Below, in pieces: positions 8,863-17,856 of a DNA stretch of 64,000 bases. Each line of letters begins with the position of its first letter. Within the stretch, counting starts at the first letter, position 1. The notes beneath the pieces are model-generated. The model did not search any database. It worked only from the letters and a program-made list of their open reading frames with translations, and was not told the origin of the DNA. The stretch comes from Sarcina sp. DSM 11001 (lineage in GTDB: Bacteria > Bacillota > Clostridia > Lachnospirales > Lachnospiraceae). Made by a program: the position numbers and the translations under genes. Location of the stretch: contig NZ_FNFZ01000016.1 of the NCBI RefSeq assembly GCF_900101015.1, forward strand, positions 23,159 through 87,158, read 5' to 3'.

Positions 8863-9867
8863 ATGGCAGACATAAATACAAAAAAAACAGCTGCATCGAT
8901 GAAAAAGAAAAGCAGGAATAAAAATATCGAAGATAATACCGGGAAAAATATTGGAGAAAAAACCGGAAAAAATATCGGAGAAAATATCAGGGAAAATATC
9001 GGGCAAAAAAGTACGGAAACTCGCGTGATGCGCCTGGACCGCCTCCTTGCGCAGGAGGGGTTCGGGACACGAAGCGAGATCAAAAAAGCTATACGCAGCG
9101 GCAGAGCTGCTGTGAACGGAACAATTGAAAAAGATCCCGGACGGCAGATTTCCTCTGATGACGAGGTACGGTTTGACGATAATGTAATCGCCCGCGCGGA
9201 GTTTGTCTACTATATGCTCTATAAGCCTGCGGGAGTGATCACCGCGACAGAGGACAGCCGGACAGCCACTGTCCTGGACCTTCTGCGCACGCCGGAATCT
9301 TCAGGAAGTCCGTCAGAGAGACAGCCCGCTCAGTCTTCCAGGGCTGTTCAGCCCGTTCTGCGCCGGGACCTTTTCCCGGTCGGACGGCTCGACAGGGATA
9401 CCGAGGGTCTGCTCCTCATCACCGATGACGGACAGCTGGCCCACCGCCTCCTGTCTCCCGGCCGGCATGTGGATAAAGTCTATTACGCAGTAGTGACCGG
9501 ACAGGTGACAGAGGAGGACAGGCGCCGTTTTGCAGAGGGGCTCTGTGTGGATGAATCGCTGACAGCTATGCCCGCCCGCCTTCTCTCAGCGGCGGAAGCA
9601 GCCCGGGAAACAGAGCAGCTCTCGGGCCTCATCCCGGAGGACCCGCAGCAGCTGATCCCGCCGGGAACCACTTCTTTTTCCCCGGTCCTCGTCACGATCC
9701 GGGAGGGAAAATTTCACCAGATCAAGCGCATGTTCGCCGCCGTCGGGAAGGAAGTCCTGTATCTCCGACGCCTTTCTATGGGACCGCTGCTGCTGGATGA
9801 GGCACTGTCTCCAGGCGAATTCAGGGAACTGACACAGGAAGAGATCCGGCTTCTCAGGGAAACATGA
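8863..9867 (+). CDS. RsuA/RluB-family rRNA pseudouridine synthase
   Basis: The conserved protein starts at M56 (9028) with MRLDRLLAQEGFGTRSE, an S4-type RNA-binding domain, followed by the catalytic domain with GRLDRDTEGLLLIT carrying the catalytic aspartate, and KFHQIKRMF near the end. Members isomerise one uridine in 16S or 23S rRNA; the exact site cannot be told from sequence. Residues 1-55 are a Lys/Asn/Gly repeat tract of KNIGE-type units that is not part of the family. No good ribosome binding site precedes 8863, 8899 or 9028, so the true start is uncertain; the extension may be an in-frame minisatellite that captured an upstream ATG. A short Ser/Gln/Arg insert lies at about residues 146-165. 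Confidence 0.85.
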   Translation: MADINTKKTAASMKKKSRNKNIEDNTGKNIGEKTGKNIGENIRENIGQKSTETRVMRLDRLLAQEGFGTRSEIKKAIRSGRAAVNGTIEKDPGRQISSDDEVRFDDNVIARAEFVYYMLYKPAGVITATEDSRTATVLDLLRTPESSGSPSERQPAQSSRAVQPVLRRDLFPVGRLDRDTEGLLLITDDGQLAHRLLSPGRHVDKVYYAVVTGQVTEEDRRRFAEGLCVDESLTAMPARLLSAAEAARETEQLSGLIPEDPQQLIPPGTTSFSPVLVTIREGKFHQIKRMFAAVGKEVLYLRRLSMGPLLLDEALSPGEFRELTQEEIRLLRET

Positions 9868-9872
9868 CGGAG

Positions 9873-9889
9873 AGGCAGATCATCTGCCT
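9873..9889 (+). terminator. Possible weak terminator hairpin
   Basis: AGGCAGA and TCTGCCT flank a three-base loop just after the pseudouridine synthase stop codon. Only a short T run (ATTTT) follows at some distance, so termination may be weak. Confidence 0.35.
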
Positions 9890-9976
9890 GAGAGGGATTT
9901 TGACAGGGGAACGGCTGGGATAATCGTGAAACGTGTGAATGCGGTCTATGATCGATAAAAAACGAAAACAGGAAAG

Positions 9977-12274
9977 ATGAAAAAAGAAAATAAGAAAGGG
10001 ACCGGGCAGGATAAAGCCAAGTCAATTCTGTCCGGATGGAAAAAATCGATTTGCGTTTTTGCTGCTGTCCTGACAGCTGCGTGTTTTCTTGGCTCATGCG
10101 GTCCGGAACCCGGGCCCGGGGAGAGCGCGGGCGCCCTGTTTGGAGAAGGACAGCCTTTAGAGGAATCTTCAAAGCCGGAAGCGCAAAGCTCCCAGAGTTC
10201 TGTGCAGCCCGGAGTGGAAGCAGGGAACACAGCCGGGTCAGCAGGCGGAAATACAGCAGCTTCTGTGGGAGCGGCGGGGGAAATGCCGGATGCAGCACAG
10301 AACGGTGTCTCCGGCCAGGGATCAGACAGTGCTTTGTCTGCGGGAATCCGGGGTACGGTCTCGAAGATGGACAGTGGAAAGCTGGCAGAGCTGGAGGCTT
10401 ACCTCAATGAGGAAAGCAGCTACGGCTTCCTGCTCTCCTCCTATGAACAGCCTCAGGAGATCGACCTGAACCAGGTCTTTTATGCCGGCGCAGGATTCGA
10501 GCAGAAAGGAATTACTGAAAAAGAAAGAAAGCTCCTGGTGGAGCGCATGCCGGTAAAAGAGATCACGATGCCTGTCAACAAGGTGAGAGAGGAAGATGTC
10601 GAAGCTCTTTTAAAACAGAAGACAGGCCTGTCTCATGAGGAGTTTCTGCATCCTCTCGGAGACCTGGAGGAATGGGCTCACATCGGCAGATATAACAGCT
10701 GGTATACTTTGAACGCGGAAACAAACCGCAAACAGATCCTGTGCACCGACGCCTGGGAGCAGGGAGATCAGGTCATCGTACATTACCAGCTTGGGAAACC
10801 GGTCATCCATCCCTTGCCGGAAGACCCGAAAGAATCCTCAGGACCTGAAAAATCCGGAAGGGCTGAAAAAACCACAGGGACTGAAAAAACCGCAGGAACT
10901 GATAAGCCCTCAAAGACTGAAAAATCCTCAGAAGCTGAATTTTCCGGAACATCAGAAACAACCGCTGCTTATGCCGGCACCGCACAAACGACAGCGGATG
11001 CGGACATGGCCGCAGAAATTGCCGGCACCGCGCAAACGTCAGCGGATGCGAGTATGGCCGCAGAAATTGCCGGCACCGCAGAAACAGCAGCGGATGCGAA
11101 TATGGCCGCAGAAATTGCCGGCACTGCAGAAACAGCAACGGATGCGAATATGGCCGCAGAAATTGCCGGTACAGCGGACACTATTGCGGAAGCGGACATC
11201 GACGAGGAAAAAACGACCGCTTTTTACAGACCCTTTTATGAAGCACGGCTCAAAAAAACCACAGATGGCTGGCAGTTTTGTTCCAACATCCTCTGGGTGC
11301 AGAAGGACCTCATCGAGGCCCAGTCTTACTTGGCAGAGCTTGATGATGAGGGAGAAGTCCTTTTCGCTCCCTTCTTTCCGGACACATCCGTATCAGGAAA
11401 TGCGGACGTCTCTTTTGGTCTGGTCCGCCGGCATGCCCTGTTGGCCCTGCTTGACCCCATGGAAGAAGGAAACATCCGGACAGACCTGACTTTTGAAGGC
11501 GTCGATGCCGTGGATTTCACAGATTACAACGGCGACGGGTGCCAGGACATCCTGACGGTCTGCAGATATACCAGAACCGGCAGCGACAGCAGGAGAACGA
11601 ACGGGATCCGGGAGGCAAGAGTCTATACCGGGCAGAAAGAAGGTTTTCCTGTCCTCAATCTCAAAAAGACAGAGGAAGTGAATAAAAACGTCCATACCCT
11701 GGACATTACGGACATCACTCAATATCTCACCGGCGAGTCCGACGGCAGTACAAAAAAATATAACTCATGGAAAGAGGCTTTTGCAGACCGCATCCGGCAT
11801 ACGGACAAAAACGAATACGACGGTTTTGCCCTGATCTATCTCAACGACGACCGGGTGCCCGAACTCGTACAGGCCGGCGCGACTTCCGCCAAGGGAGCGA
11901 CCGTAGTGGTTTACAAAAACGGATCCCTTCAGGAGACCTGGCTCAACCGCCGTTCCTTCCGCTATCTCGAATACGAAAACCTGCTCTACAGCGCCTCGGG
12001 CATGGAAAACCTGCACTTTGACTCTTTTTACAGCATTACCGGAGGCCAGCTGGGCCTGTCCGTGCAGGGATACTATGGAAACAAAGAATTCGCTCGGGTA
12101 CGGTATGATGAGAAGGGAAAGGAAATCTACAATTATTTCTGGGACGGAGGAGAAGTCTCACGCAGCGGTTACAGTGACGGCATCATGTTCGTATTTGACT
12201 TGTCCAGAGCAAAGACCTGCGGAGAGGGCGAAAACATCCTCACCGCAGAGGAAATGCTGGAAAAACTGAAATAA
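9977..12274 (+). CDS. Large repeat-containing surface lipoprotein, function unknown
   Basis: 765 residues. The start has a basic N-region, a hydrophobic stretch and the lipobox-like FLGSCGP (cysteine near residue 42), so export and lipidation are likely. Residues 50-115 are Ala/Gly/Ser-rich. Two repeat tracts follow: short TEKTAG-type units at about 10830-10940, and 16-residue units of the form ADANMAAEIAGTAETA (48 bp, about 4.5 copies) at 10975-11190. The C-terminal half contains DYNGDGCQDIL and LIYLNDDRVPELV, reminiscent of Asp-rich FG-GAP-like strands, and resembles uncharacterised Clostridia lipoproteins. An AGGAAAG site supports the start. No enzymatic motif is evident; it could bind an external ligand or polymer. 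Confidence 0.75.
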   Translation: MKKENKKGTGQDKAKSILSGWKKSICVFAAVLTAACFLGSCGPEPGPGESAGALFGEGQPLEESSKPEAQSSQSSVQPGVEAGNTAGSAGGNTAASVGAAGEMPDAAQNGVSGQGSDSALSAGIRGTVSKMDSGKLAELEAYLNEESSYGFLLSSYEQPQEIDLNQVFYAGAGFEQKGITEKERKLLVERMPVKEITMPVNKVREEDVEALLKQKTGLSHEEFLHPLGDLEEWAHIGRYNSWYTLNAETNRKQILCTDAWEQGDQVIVHYQLGKPVIHPLPEDPKESSGPEKSGRAEKTTGTEKTAGTDKPSKTEKSSEAEFSGTSETTAAYAGTAQTTADADMAAEIAGTAQTSADASMAAEIAGTAETAADANMAAEIAGTAETATDANMAAEIAGTADTIAEADIDEEKTTAFYRPFYEARLKKTTDGWQFCSNILWVQKDLIEAQSYLAELDDEGEVLFAPFFPDTSVSGNADVSFGLVRRHALLALLDPMEEGNIRTDLTFEGVDAVDFTDYNGDGCQDILTVCRYTRTGSDSRRTNGIREARVYTGQKEGFPVLNLKKTEEVNKNVHTLDITDITQYLTGESDGSTKKYNSWKEAFADRIRHTDKNEYDGFALIYLNDDRVPELVQAGATSAKGATVVVYKNGSLQETWLNRRSFRYLEYENLLYSASGMENLHFDSFYSITGGQLGLSVQGYYGNKEFARVRYDEKGKEIYNYFWDGGEVSRSGYSDGIMFVFDLSRAKTCGEGENILTAEEMLEKLK

Positions 12275-12290
12275 GTAACAGATTTTAAAC

Positions 12291-12311
12291 GGGGACGGCT
12301 CTTTGTCTTTT
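12291..12311. repeat. Partial REP-like element (GGGGACGG family)
   Basis: Begins GGGGACGGCTCTTTGTC, one arm of the dispersed hairpin family described at 22721 and 56060; the second arm is missing. Confidence 0.6.
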
Positions 12312-12366
12312 CTTAATCCGCATAAAGCGGACCAGTCTGCTCCCTGCCTGTACTGCTGTGAAGCGA

Positions 12367-12545
12367 GTCATTTTAAACTGGTCAATAAAGCTTAAACGAG
12401 CCAATAAACGAAGCAATAGAGCTTAAACAAATCAATAAAGCTTAAACGAGCCAATAAACGAATTAATAGAGCTTAATCGAGTCAATAAAGCTTAAACGGG
12501 TCAAAAAACTTGAATGGGTAAATAGTTTTAACGAGTCAATGAAAA
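12367..12545. repeat. Tandem array of about 17-bp units in about 50-bp higher-order repeats
   Basis: Units of the form AATAAAGCTTAAACGAGYC alternate with AATAAACGAATTAATAGAG-type units to give roughly 50-bp higher-order copies. The array fills the gap between the lipoprotein gene and metF and ends at the metF ribosome binding site. No SAM or cobalamin riboswitch was recognised in this gap. Confidence 0.85.
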
Positions 12546-12563
12546 GGAGGCTCTGGTACGAAG

Positions 12564-13427
12564 ATGAAAATCATCGATATTCTGAATCAGAAAAAAGTCA
12601 CATTGTCGTTTGAAGTATTTCCTCCCAAAACCGAGGAGGCGCTTTTGTCCGTGGAGAAAGCGACGGAGATCATCGCTGCTCTTCGCCCTGATTTTATGAG
12701 CGTGACATATGGAGCCGGCGGGGGTACCAGTAAACACACCACCAGGATCGCCGCGGATCTGGAGAAGAAATACGGGACGAATGTGCTGGCGCACCTGACC
12801 TGCGTCTCTTCGACGAAGGAAACTGTCAGAAAGATGATCGATACCTACAAGGAGCATGGAATCAGGAATATCATGGCCCTGCGCGGCGATATTCCCGCTG
12901 AGGGACGCTCCGTTTTTGACTACAACTATGCGTCCGAACTGATCTATGACATCAAATCCCACGACGGGGACTTCTGCATCGGCGGCGCATGCTACCCCGA
13001 GGGGCACGTGGAAAGCGCGAGCCAGGCCGAAGATATCCGTCATCTGAAGGAAAAAGTGGATGCGGGCTGTGACTTCCTTACGACCCAGATGTTTTTTGAC
13101 AATTCCACCATGTACAGCTTCCTTTACAGGATCCGGGAAATCGGAATCGAAGTTCCCGTCGTCGCCGGGATCATGCCCATCACGACGAAAGCTCAGGTCA
13201 AGCGGACCGTCGCCCTTTCTGGAGCGACCATTCCCCACCGCTTCCGCGCAATGGTGGATCGCTTCGGTGACGATCCTCAGAAAATGAAACAGGCCGGAAT
13301 CGTCTATGCCGCGGAGCAGATCGTCGACCTGATCGCCAACGATGTCAGCCATATCCACGTTTACACCATGAACAAGCCCGAGATCGCGGCGGGCATCCAG
13401 AGCAGCCTCTCAGCGCTGTGGGGCTGA
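12564..13427 (+). CDS. metF: 5,10-methylenetetrahydrofolate reductase
   Basis: 287 residues forming a single TIM-barrel flavoprotein of MetF type: LSFEVFPPKTEEA with the active-site glutamate near the start, SVTYGAGG, LRGDIP and TTQMFFDNS motifs in order. It reduces methylene-THF to methyl-THF, the methyl donor of MetH. Length is normal, and an AAGGAGG site lies 12 bases upstream. It heads a compact set with the MetH reactivation protein (40 bases downstream) and the MetH core, so the three genes form a methionine-methylation unit. Confidence 0.95.
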   Translation: MKIIDILNQKKVTLSFEVFPPKTEEALLSVEKATEIIAALRPDFMSVTYGAGGGTSKHTTRIAADLEKKYGTNVLAHLTCVSSTKETVRKMIDTYKEHGIRNIMALRGDIPAEGRSVFDYNYASELIYDIKSHDGDFCIGGACYPEGHVESASQAEDIRHLKEKVDAGCDFLTTQMFFDNSTMYSFLYRIREIGIEVPVVAGIMPITTKAQVKRTVALSGATIPHRFRAMVDRFGDDPQKMKQAGIVYAAEQIVDLIANDVSHIHVYTMNKPEIAAGIQSSLSALWG

Positions 13428-13467
13428 GATAAAAGCCCGGTTTCACTACGAAACAGACCAGGAAATA

Positions 13468-14268
13468 ATGAATGTGGACAAAAGAGAGATTTACCGCTAT
13501 CTGGGTTATCAGGGCCGAGTCCCGGATGAAAATGTCCTCAGGGAAGTGGACAGGTGCCTGGAGGAGCTTCGGGAGGCAGTGACACCCAGATTCGTCTATC
13601 GGCAGTATCCTATAGAAAGATTTTTTACGGACAATATAGAAAGACCTTTTTTGGACGAAAAACCGGGGGCCGAACTTTTTATAGAAAAACCTTTTTTGGA
13701 CGAAAAACCGGGGACGGAACTTTTTATAGACAGACCTTTTTCGGAGGAAAAACCGGGGACAGAACTTCTGTCTATCGCCGGTATGAAGATTCAGAGCAGG
13801 AGCCTGTGCCGCAATCTGCGGGATTGTAAGAGTGCATATCTGATGGCTGCAACTCTGGGGATTGGTCCGGACCGCCTGATCGCAAGGGCGAGCGTGGCTA
13901 AGATGAGCCGGGCGGTGATCCTGCAGGCGGCGGCCGCCGCCATGATCGAAGCCTGGTGTGATGAAGTCAATCAGAAGATCATAAAAGAGGCGGAGGACCA
14001 GGGGCTTTACTGCAGACCCCGATTTTCTCCGGGGTACGGAGATTTTTCCCTGGAATATCAGAAGGACTTTGCGCAGATCCTGCGCATACAGAAAGAAATC
14101 GGAGTGTCTCTGACGCAGAGCCTGCTTATGATGCCGTCAAAATCCGTCACAGCCGTCATAGGCTTGTCCCCTGTAAAAAAAGAATGTGCGCTCCACGGCT
14201 GCGAGGTCTGTTCAAAAGCCGAAGAATGCAGTTTTTCCCGTATAAAGGCTTTGGAACAGCAGCCATAG
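13468..14268 (+). CDS. Stand-alone methionine synthase reactivation-domain protein
   Basis: 266 residues matching the vitamin B12-dependent methionine synthase activation domain, encoded as a separate gene; the MetH downstream lacks this domain. The domain binds S-adenosylmethionine and helps remethylate oxidised cob(II)alamin. Seen: YRYLGYQGRVPDE at the N-terminus, RARASVAKM-like helices, and RPRFSPGYGDFSLEYQ, the conserved RxxPGYG-type SAM-binding loop. An in-frame insert of three 15-residue repeats (45-bp units, 13638-13772; core FLDEKPGTELFI) splits the N-terminal part. The C-terminus adds a CALHGCEVCSKAEEC cysteine cluster, seen in clostridial homologues and possibly metal binding. The electron donor is unknown. 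Confidence 0.88.
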   Translation: MNVDKREIYRYLGYQGRVPDENVLREVDRCLEELREAVTPRFVYRQYPIERFFTDNIERPFLDEKPGAELFIEKPFLDEKPGTELFIDRPFSEEKPGTELLSIAGMKIQSRSLCRNLRDCKSAYLMAATLGIGPDRLIARASVAKMSRAVILQAAAAAMIEAWCDEVNQKIIKEAEDQGLYCRPRFSPGYGDFSLEYQKDFAQILRIQKEIGVSLTQSLLMMPSKSVTAVIGLSPVKKECALHGCEVCSKAEECSFSRIKALEQQP

Positions 14269-14451
14269 GGTACTGAAGCAATTCAGCCTGATACTGACTC
14301 AATACAGTAAAGATATACGAAAAGATAAATGAAACAATAAATGAAATAATAAAACAGGCAGCATTCAGGCAGACAAAATCATAATATTTTACAGCCGTAG
14401 TAATTAATAAGTCCTTTTAGTGCCTCTGCTGCTGAGCATGGAGAACTACGA

Positions 14452-17091
14452 ATGCCAGATAGAACACTTATGAGCACAGAAAAAAAAGAACCCATCCTGC
14501 CGGATCCTTCCGGCAGGCGGCCCCTGCTGGAACGGCTCGGCAGGGAGTGGCTCTTTTTTGACGGCGGGACAGGTACGATCCTGCAGGAAAAAGGACTGAA
14601 AGGCGGGGAACTGCCCGAAAAGTGGAACCTGTCGCGCCCGGAGGATATCATCGATCTGCACTGCGGCTACCTGAACGCCGGATGTGATATTTTCAACACA
14701 AACACTTTCGGCGCGAATGCGCTGAAATACCCGGAGGATCTCAGCCAGATCGTGGAAGCCGCTGTAGCCCTGGCAAAGGAAGCCCGCCGCCGCACCGGCC
14801 GCGAGGATGCCTATATTGCGCTGGACATCGGTCCGACGGGGCGTCTGCTGGAGCCTCTCGGAGACCTTCCCTTTGAAAAGGCTGTAGACCTCTTTGGCGA
14901 GGTCGTCCGCATTGGAGCGGCAGCCGGAGCAGACCTAGTCCTCATTGAGACCATGAGCGACAGCTATGAGTCCAAGGCGGCAGTACTGGCGGCAAAGGAA
15001 AATTGTGACCTTCCGGTCTTGATCACCAACGTTTACGACAGCACCGGGAAGCTCCTGACCGGAGGCACCGTGGATTCCACCGTAGCGATGCTGGAGGGAC
15101 TGCGGGTCGACGGTCTCGGCGTCAACTGCGGCATGGGACCCGAGCAGATGATCCCGATCGTAAAGCGGATGACCGAGACTGCTTCCGTTCCCATCCTGGT
15201 CAATCCCAACGCAGGTCTTCCGCGTACAGAAAACGGAAAAACGGTCTACGACGTGGATCCGGAGACCTTTGCTCAATGGATGAAAAAAATCGCCGCCATG
15301 GGCGTGCAGGCCATTGGCGGCTGCTGCGGAACAACGCCGGAACACATTCGGCGGACCGTGCAGTGCGTCAGGGGGACTGCCCCTGCGGCAGGCCATGAGG
15401 CACTGGAAGTACAGGGAGAGCAGGGCGTCCCCTTTGTTCCGAACACCCCGAAACACCGCACAGTGGTCTCTTCTTTTTCACAGGCAGTGGAGATCGGGGA
15501 AAAACCGGTCATTATCGGTGAGAGGATCAACCCCACCGGCAAAAAGAAATTCAAAGAGGCCCTTCGCGAAAACAACATTGAGTACATCCTGACGGAAGGG
15601 CTGAATCAGGAGGAGAGCGGCGCCCATATCCTGGACGTCAACGTTGGCCTGCCCGAGATCGATGAACCGCGGATGATGGAGACCGTAGTCACCAGGCTCC
15701 AGAGCATCCTGGCCCTGCCTCTGCAGATCGACACCTCCGACCCCGCCGCGCTGGAGCGCGGGATGCGCCTCTACAACGGCAAGCCCATGGTCAATTCGGT
15801 GAATGGGAAAAAAGAAAGCCTCGAGGCTGTTTTTCCCCTTGTCAGAAAATACGGAGGCGTAGTCGTCGGCCTTGTTCTGGACGAGAGCGGGATTCCGGAG
15901 ACTGCGGACGGCCGCATTGCGGTCGCGAAAAAAATCTATGAAGCCGCCGACCGCTATAGTGTACCCCGCGAGGATGTCGTGATCGACGGCCTGGCTATGA
16001 CAATTTCTTCTGATACGAAGGGCGCTCTGGTCACCCTGGAGACCCTCCGCCGCGTCAGGGACGAACTGCACGGGCACACGATCCTGGGCGTCTCCAACAT
16101 TTCTTTCGGCCTGCCCCAGCGCGCCATCATCAATGCCCATTTCCTGACCATGGCTCTGCAGATGGGCCTTTCCTGCGCCATCATGAATCCAGGAAATGAG
16201 GATATGATGTGCGCCTACCGTGCCTTCCTCGCCCTCTCGGACATGGATCCCCAGTGTATGGGATATATCAATGCTTATGCCAACGCCCAGAGGACAAAGG
16301 TGACGACAGCCGGCCTGCCGGCCCGGAATTCCATGGCAGATGGAAGGAACGACGGCACCCCCGCAGCAGACGGCAGGAACGACGGGAACTCCGCGGCAGG
16401 CGGCAGGAATACCGGAATCGATGCCGCAGATGGCAAAAACGGAGCCGGCGGAACCGGAACCGGATCCGGATCTGCCATGTCCCTCGGTCCATGCATAGAA
16501 CGCGGCATGGGAAAAAGCGCGGCGGATGCCGTGCGCAGGCTCCTTGACAGCGGAATCCCCGGATTGGAGATCATCAATAATGAACTCATCCCTGCCCTCG
16601 ACCGCGTCGGCAAGGGCTTTGAAAAAGGGACCATCTTCCTTCCCCAGCTTCTGATGAGCGCCGAGGCGGCAAAGGCTGCCTTCGAGGTGATCAAGGAAAC
16701 GATTCAGGGAGGAGAAGGAGAAAGCAGAGGCCGCATCATTCTCGCCACCGTCAAGGGGGACATCCATGACATCGGCAAAAACATCGTCAAAGTCATGCTT
16801 GAAAACTACGGCTATGACATCCTCGACCTCGGCAAAGACGTCGCCCCCGAGACCATCGTGGAGACCGCGCTGAAAGAGAACATTGCCCTCGTCGGCCTCA
16901 GTGCCCTCATGACAACGACAGTGGTCAGCATGGAAGAAACCATCCGCCTGCTCCGCGAAAAGAAACCGGATACCAGGGTAGTGGTCGGCGGCGCGGTCAT
17001 GACGCAGGAGTACGCTGATGCCATCGGCGCGGACTGCTACGCGCCGGATGCCATGGCGACCGTCCACTATGCGGAGAAAATCTTTGGTTAG
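14452..17091 (+). CDS. metH: Cobalamin-dependent methionine synthase, core without activation domain
   Basis: 879 residues. In order: homocysteine methyltransferase domain (about 1-320; zinc ligands in VNCGMG and GGCCGT), pterin-binding methyl-THF domain (about 340-610; IGERINPTGKKKF), cobalamin cap (about 690-760), and the Rossmann B12 domain with GDIHDIGKNI, whose histidine is the lower axial ligand. The usual C-terminal activation domain is absent and is supplied by the gene at 13468. An Asp/Gly/Asn-rich repeat tract (GRNDGTPAAD-like units, 16330-16480) sits between the pterin and cap domains, a position where a flexible linker is tolerated. An ATG with GGAG upstream starts the frame. The protein moves the methyl group of methyl-THF to homocysteine. 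Confidence 0.95.
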   Translation: MPDRTLMSTEKKEPILPDPSGRRPLLERLGREWLFFDGGTGTILQEKGLKGGELPEKWNLSRPEDIIDLHCGYLNAGCDIFNTNTFGANALKYPEDLSQIVEAAVALAKEARRRTGREDAYIALDIGPTGRLLEPLGDLPFEKAVDLFGEVVRIGAAAGADLVLIETMSDSYESKAAVLAAKENCDLPVLITNVYDSTGKLLTGGTVDSTVAMLEGLRVDGLGVNCGMGPEQMIPIVKRMTETASVPILVNPNAGLPRTENGKTVYDVDPETFAQWMKKIAAMGVQAIGGCCGTTPEHIRRTVQCVRGTAPAAGHEALEVQGEQGVPFVPNTPKHRTVVSSFSQAVEIGEKPVIIGERINPTGKKKFKEALRENNIEYILTEGLNQEESGAHILDVNVGLPEIDEPRMMETVVTRLQSILALPLQIDTSDPAALERGMRLYNGKPMVNSVNGKKESLEAVFPLVRKYGGVVVGLVLDESGIPETADGRIAVAKKIYEAADRYSVPREDVVIDGLAMTISSDTKGALVTLETLRRVRDELHGHTILGVSNISFGLPQRAIINAHFLTMALQMGLSCAIMNPGNEDMMCAYRAFLALSDMDPQCMGYINAYANAQRTKVTTAGLPARNSMADGRNDGTPAADGRNDGNSAAGGRNTGIDAADGKNGAGGTGTGSGSAMSLGPCIERGMGKSAADAVRRLLDSGIPGLEIINNELIPALDRVGKGFEKGTIFLPQLLMSAEAAKAAFEVIKETIQGGEGESRGRIILATVKGDIHDIGKNIVKVMLENYGYDILDLGKDVAPETIVETALKENIALVGLSALMTTTVVSMEETIRLLREKKPDTRVVVGGAVMTQEYADAIGADCYAPDAMATVHYAEKIFG

Positions 17092-17104
17092 AAAGGAGTC
17101 TGAA

Positions 17105-17740
17105 ATGGGAAAACTGAAACTGACCTGGAACGGACACAGCTGTTTTACATTGGAAGAGAATGGCTATGCCATTGTCCTGGATCCTTATGAGGATGGTGCA
17201 GTCCCCGGCTTCGGTCCGCTGAAGCTCACAGCGGATGAGGTGCTGTGCAGCCACGGACATGGGGACCACAACGCAGCCCAGTGTGTGAAAATTCGCAAAA
17301 ACAGCGGAGGAGCGAAGAATCCTTTCCGGATCACGGAGATCCACTCCTTCCATGATGAAGAAAAGGGAACAAAGAGAGGGAAAAACACGATCCGCATCTT
17401 TGATGACGGACAGTACAGGATCGCCCACATGGGCGATATCGGCTGCGTGCCGACCGCAGACCAGAAAGAACAGTTGAAAGGCATTGATGTCATGCTGATG
17501 CCGGTCGGAGGATTCTTTACTCTGGAGCCTGAGGACGTATATGCGCTGGTTAAAGAGCTCTCTCCCCGCATGCTCGTCCCCATGCACTATCGCGGAAAAG
17601 GCTTCGGCTATGATGTCATCGCTCCCCTGGAGAAATATACCGCCATGTGCGATGATGTTGTCCGCCTCGAAAAAAATACCCTTTCCCTGCCCGAAGACGA
17701 GGGAAAAGGCACTTTTGTCCTCACACCGCCTGTCAAATAA
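17105..17740 (+). CDS. MBL-fold metal-dependent hydrolase (UPF0173-like)
   Basis: 211 residues with the metallo-beta-lactamase fold signature SHGHGDHN (HxHxDH metal site), AHMGDIG and a C-terminal MHYRGKG histidine. The short, single-domain layout resembles UPF0173/YtkL-type hydrolases of unknown substrate. The open frame reaches back into metH, but the ATG at 17105 has an AAGGAG site eight bases before it and begins at the conserved edge. It starts only 13 bases after metH and may be cotranscribed. Substrate unknown. Confidence 0.85.
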   Translation: MGKLKLTWNGHSCFTLEENGYAIVLDPYEDGAVPGFGPLKLTADEVLCSHGHGDHNAAQCVKIRKNSGGAKNPFRITEIHSFHDEEKGTKRGKNTIRIFDDGQYRIAHMGDIGCVPTADQKEQLKGIDVMLMPVGGFFTLEPEDVYALVKELSPRMLVPMHYRGKGFGYDVIAPLEKYTAMCDDVVRLEKNTLSLPEDEGKGTFVLTPPVK

Positions 17741-17772
17741 TGACAAAATAACTACAGAATTGCTGCAAATAG

Positions 17773-17853
17773 CAGTTCTTCCGCACTGATCAGTAAATTG
17801 CGATCCTGAGACAGAGAGTTTCGGAGCAGGCACTGTTCAATGCGGAAGAACTG
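17773..17853. terminator. Inverted repeat between convergent genes, possible bidirectional terminator
   Basis: CAGTTCTTCCGCA at 17773-17785 and its exact complement at 17841-17853 form a 13-bp stem with a 55-base loop, between the MBL gene and the end of mnmA. The rightward arm is followed by ATTTTACTTT. The long loop is unusual for a terminator. Confidence 0.5.
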
Positions 17854-17856
17854 ATT

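Noticed and set aside
15478-17067. Long antisense open frame across metH (529 codons), and a similar one across the kinase gene at 6779-8029
   Set aside because: Both lie entirely opposite strongly conserved genes and reflect GC-biased codon use; no start signals or domains.
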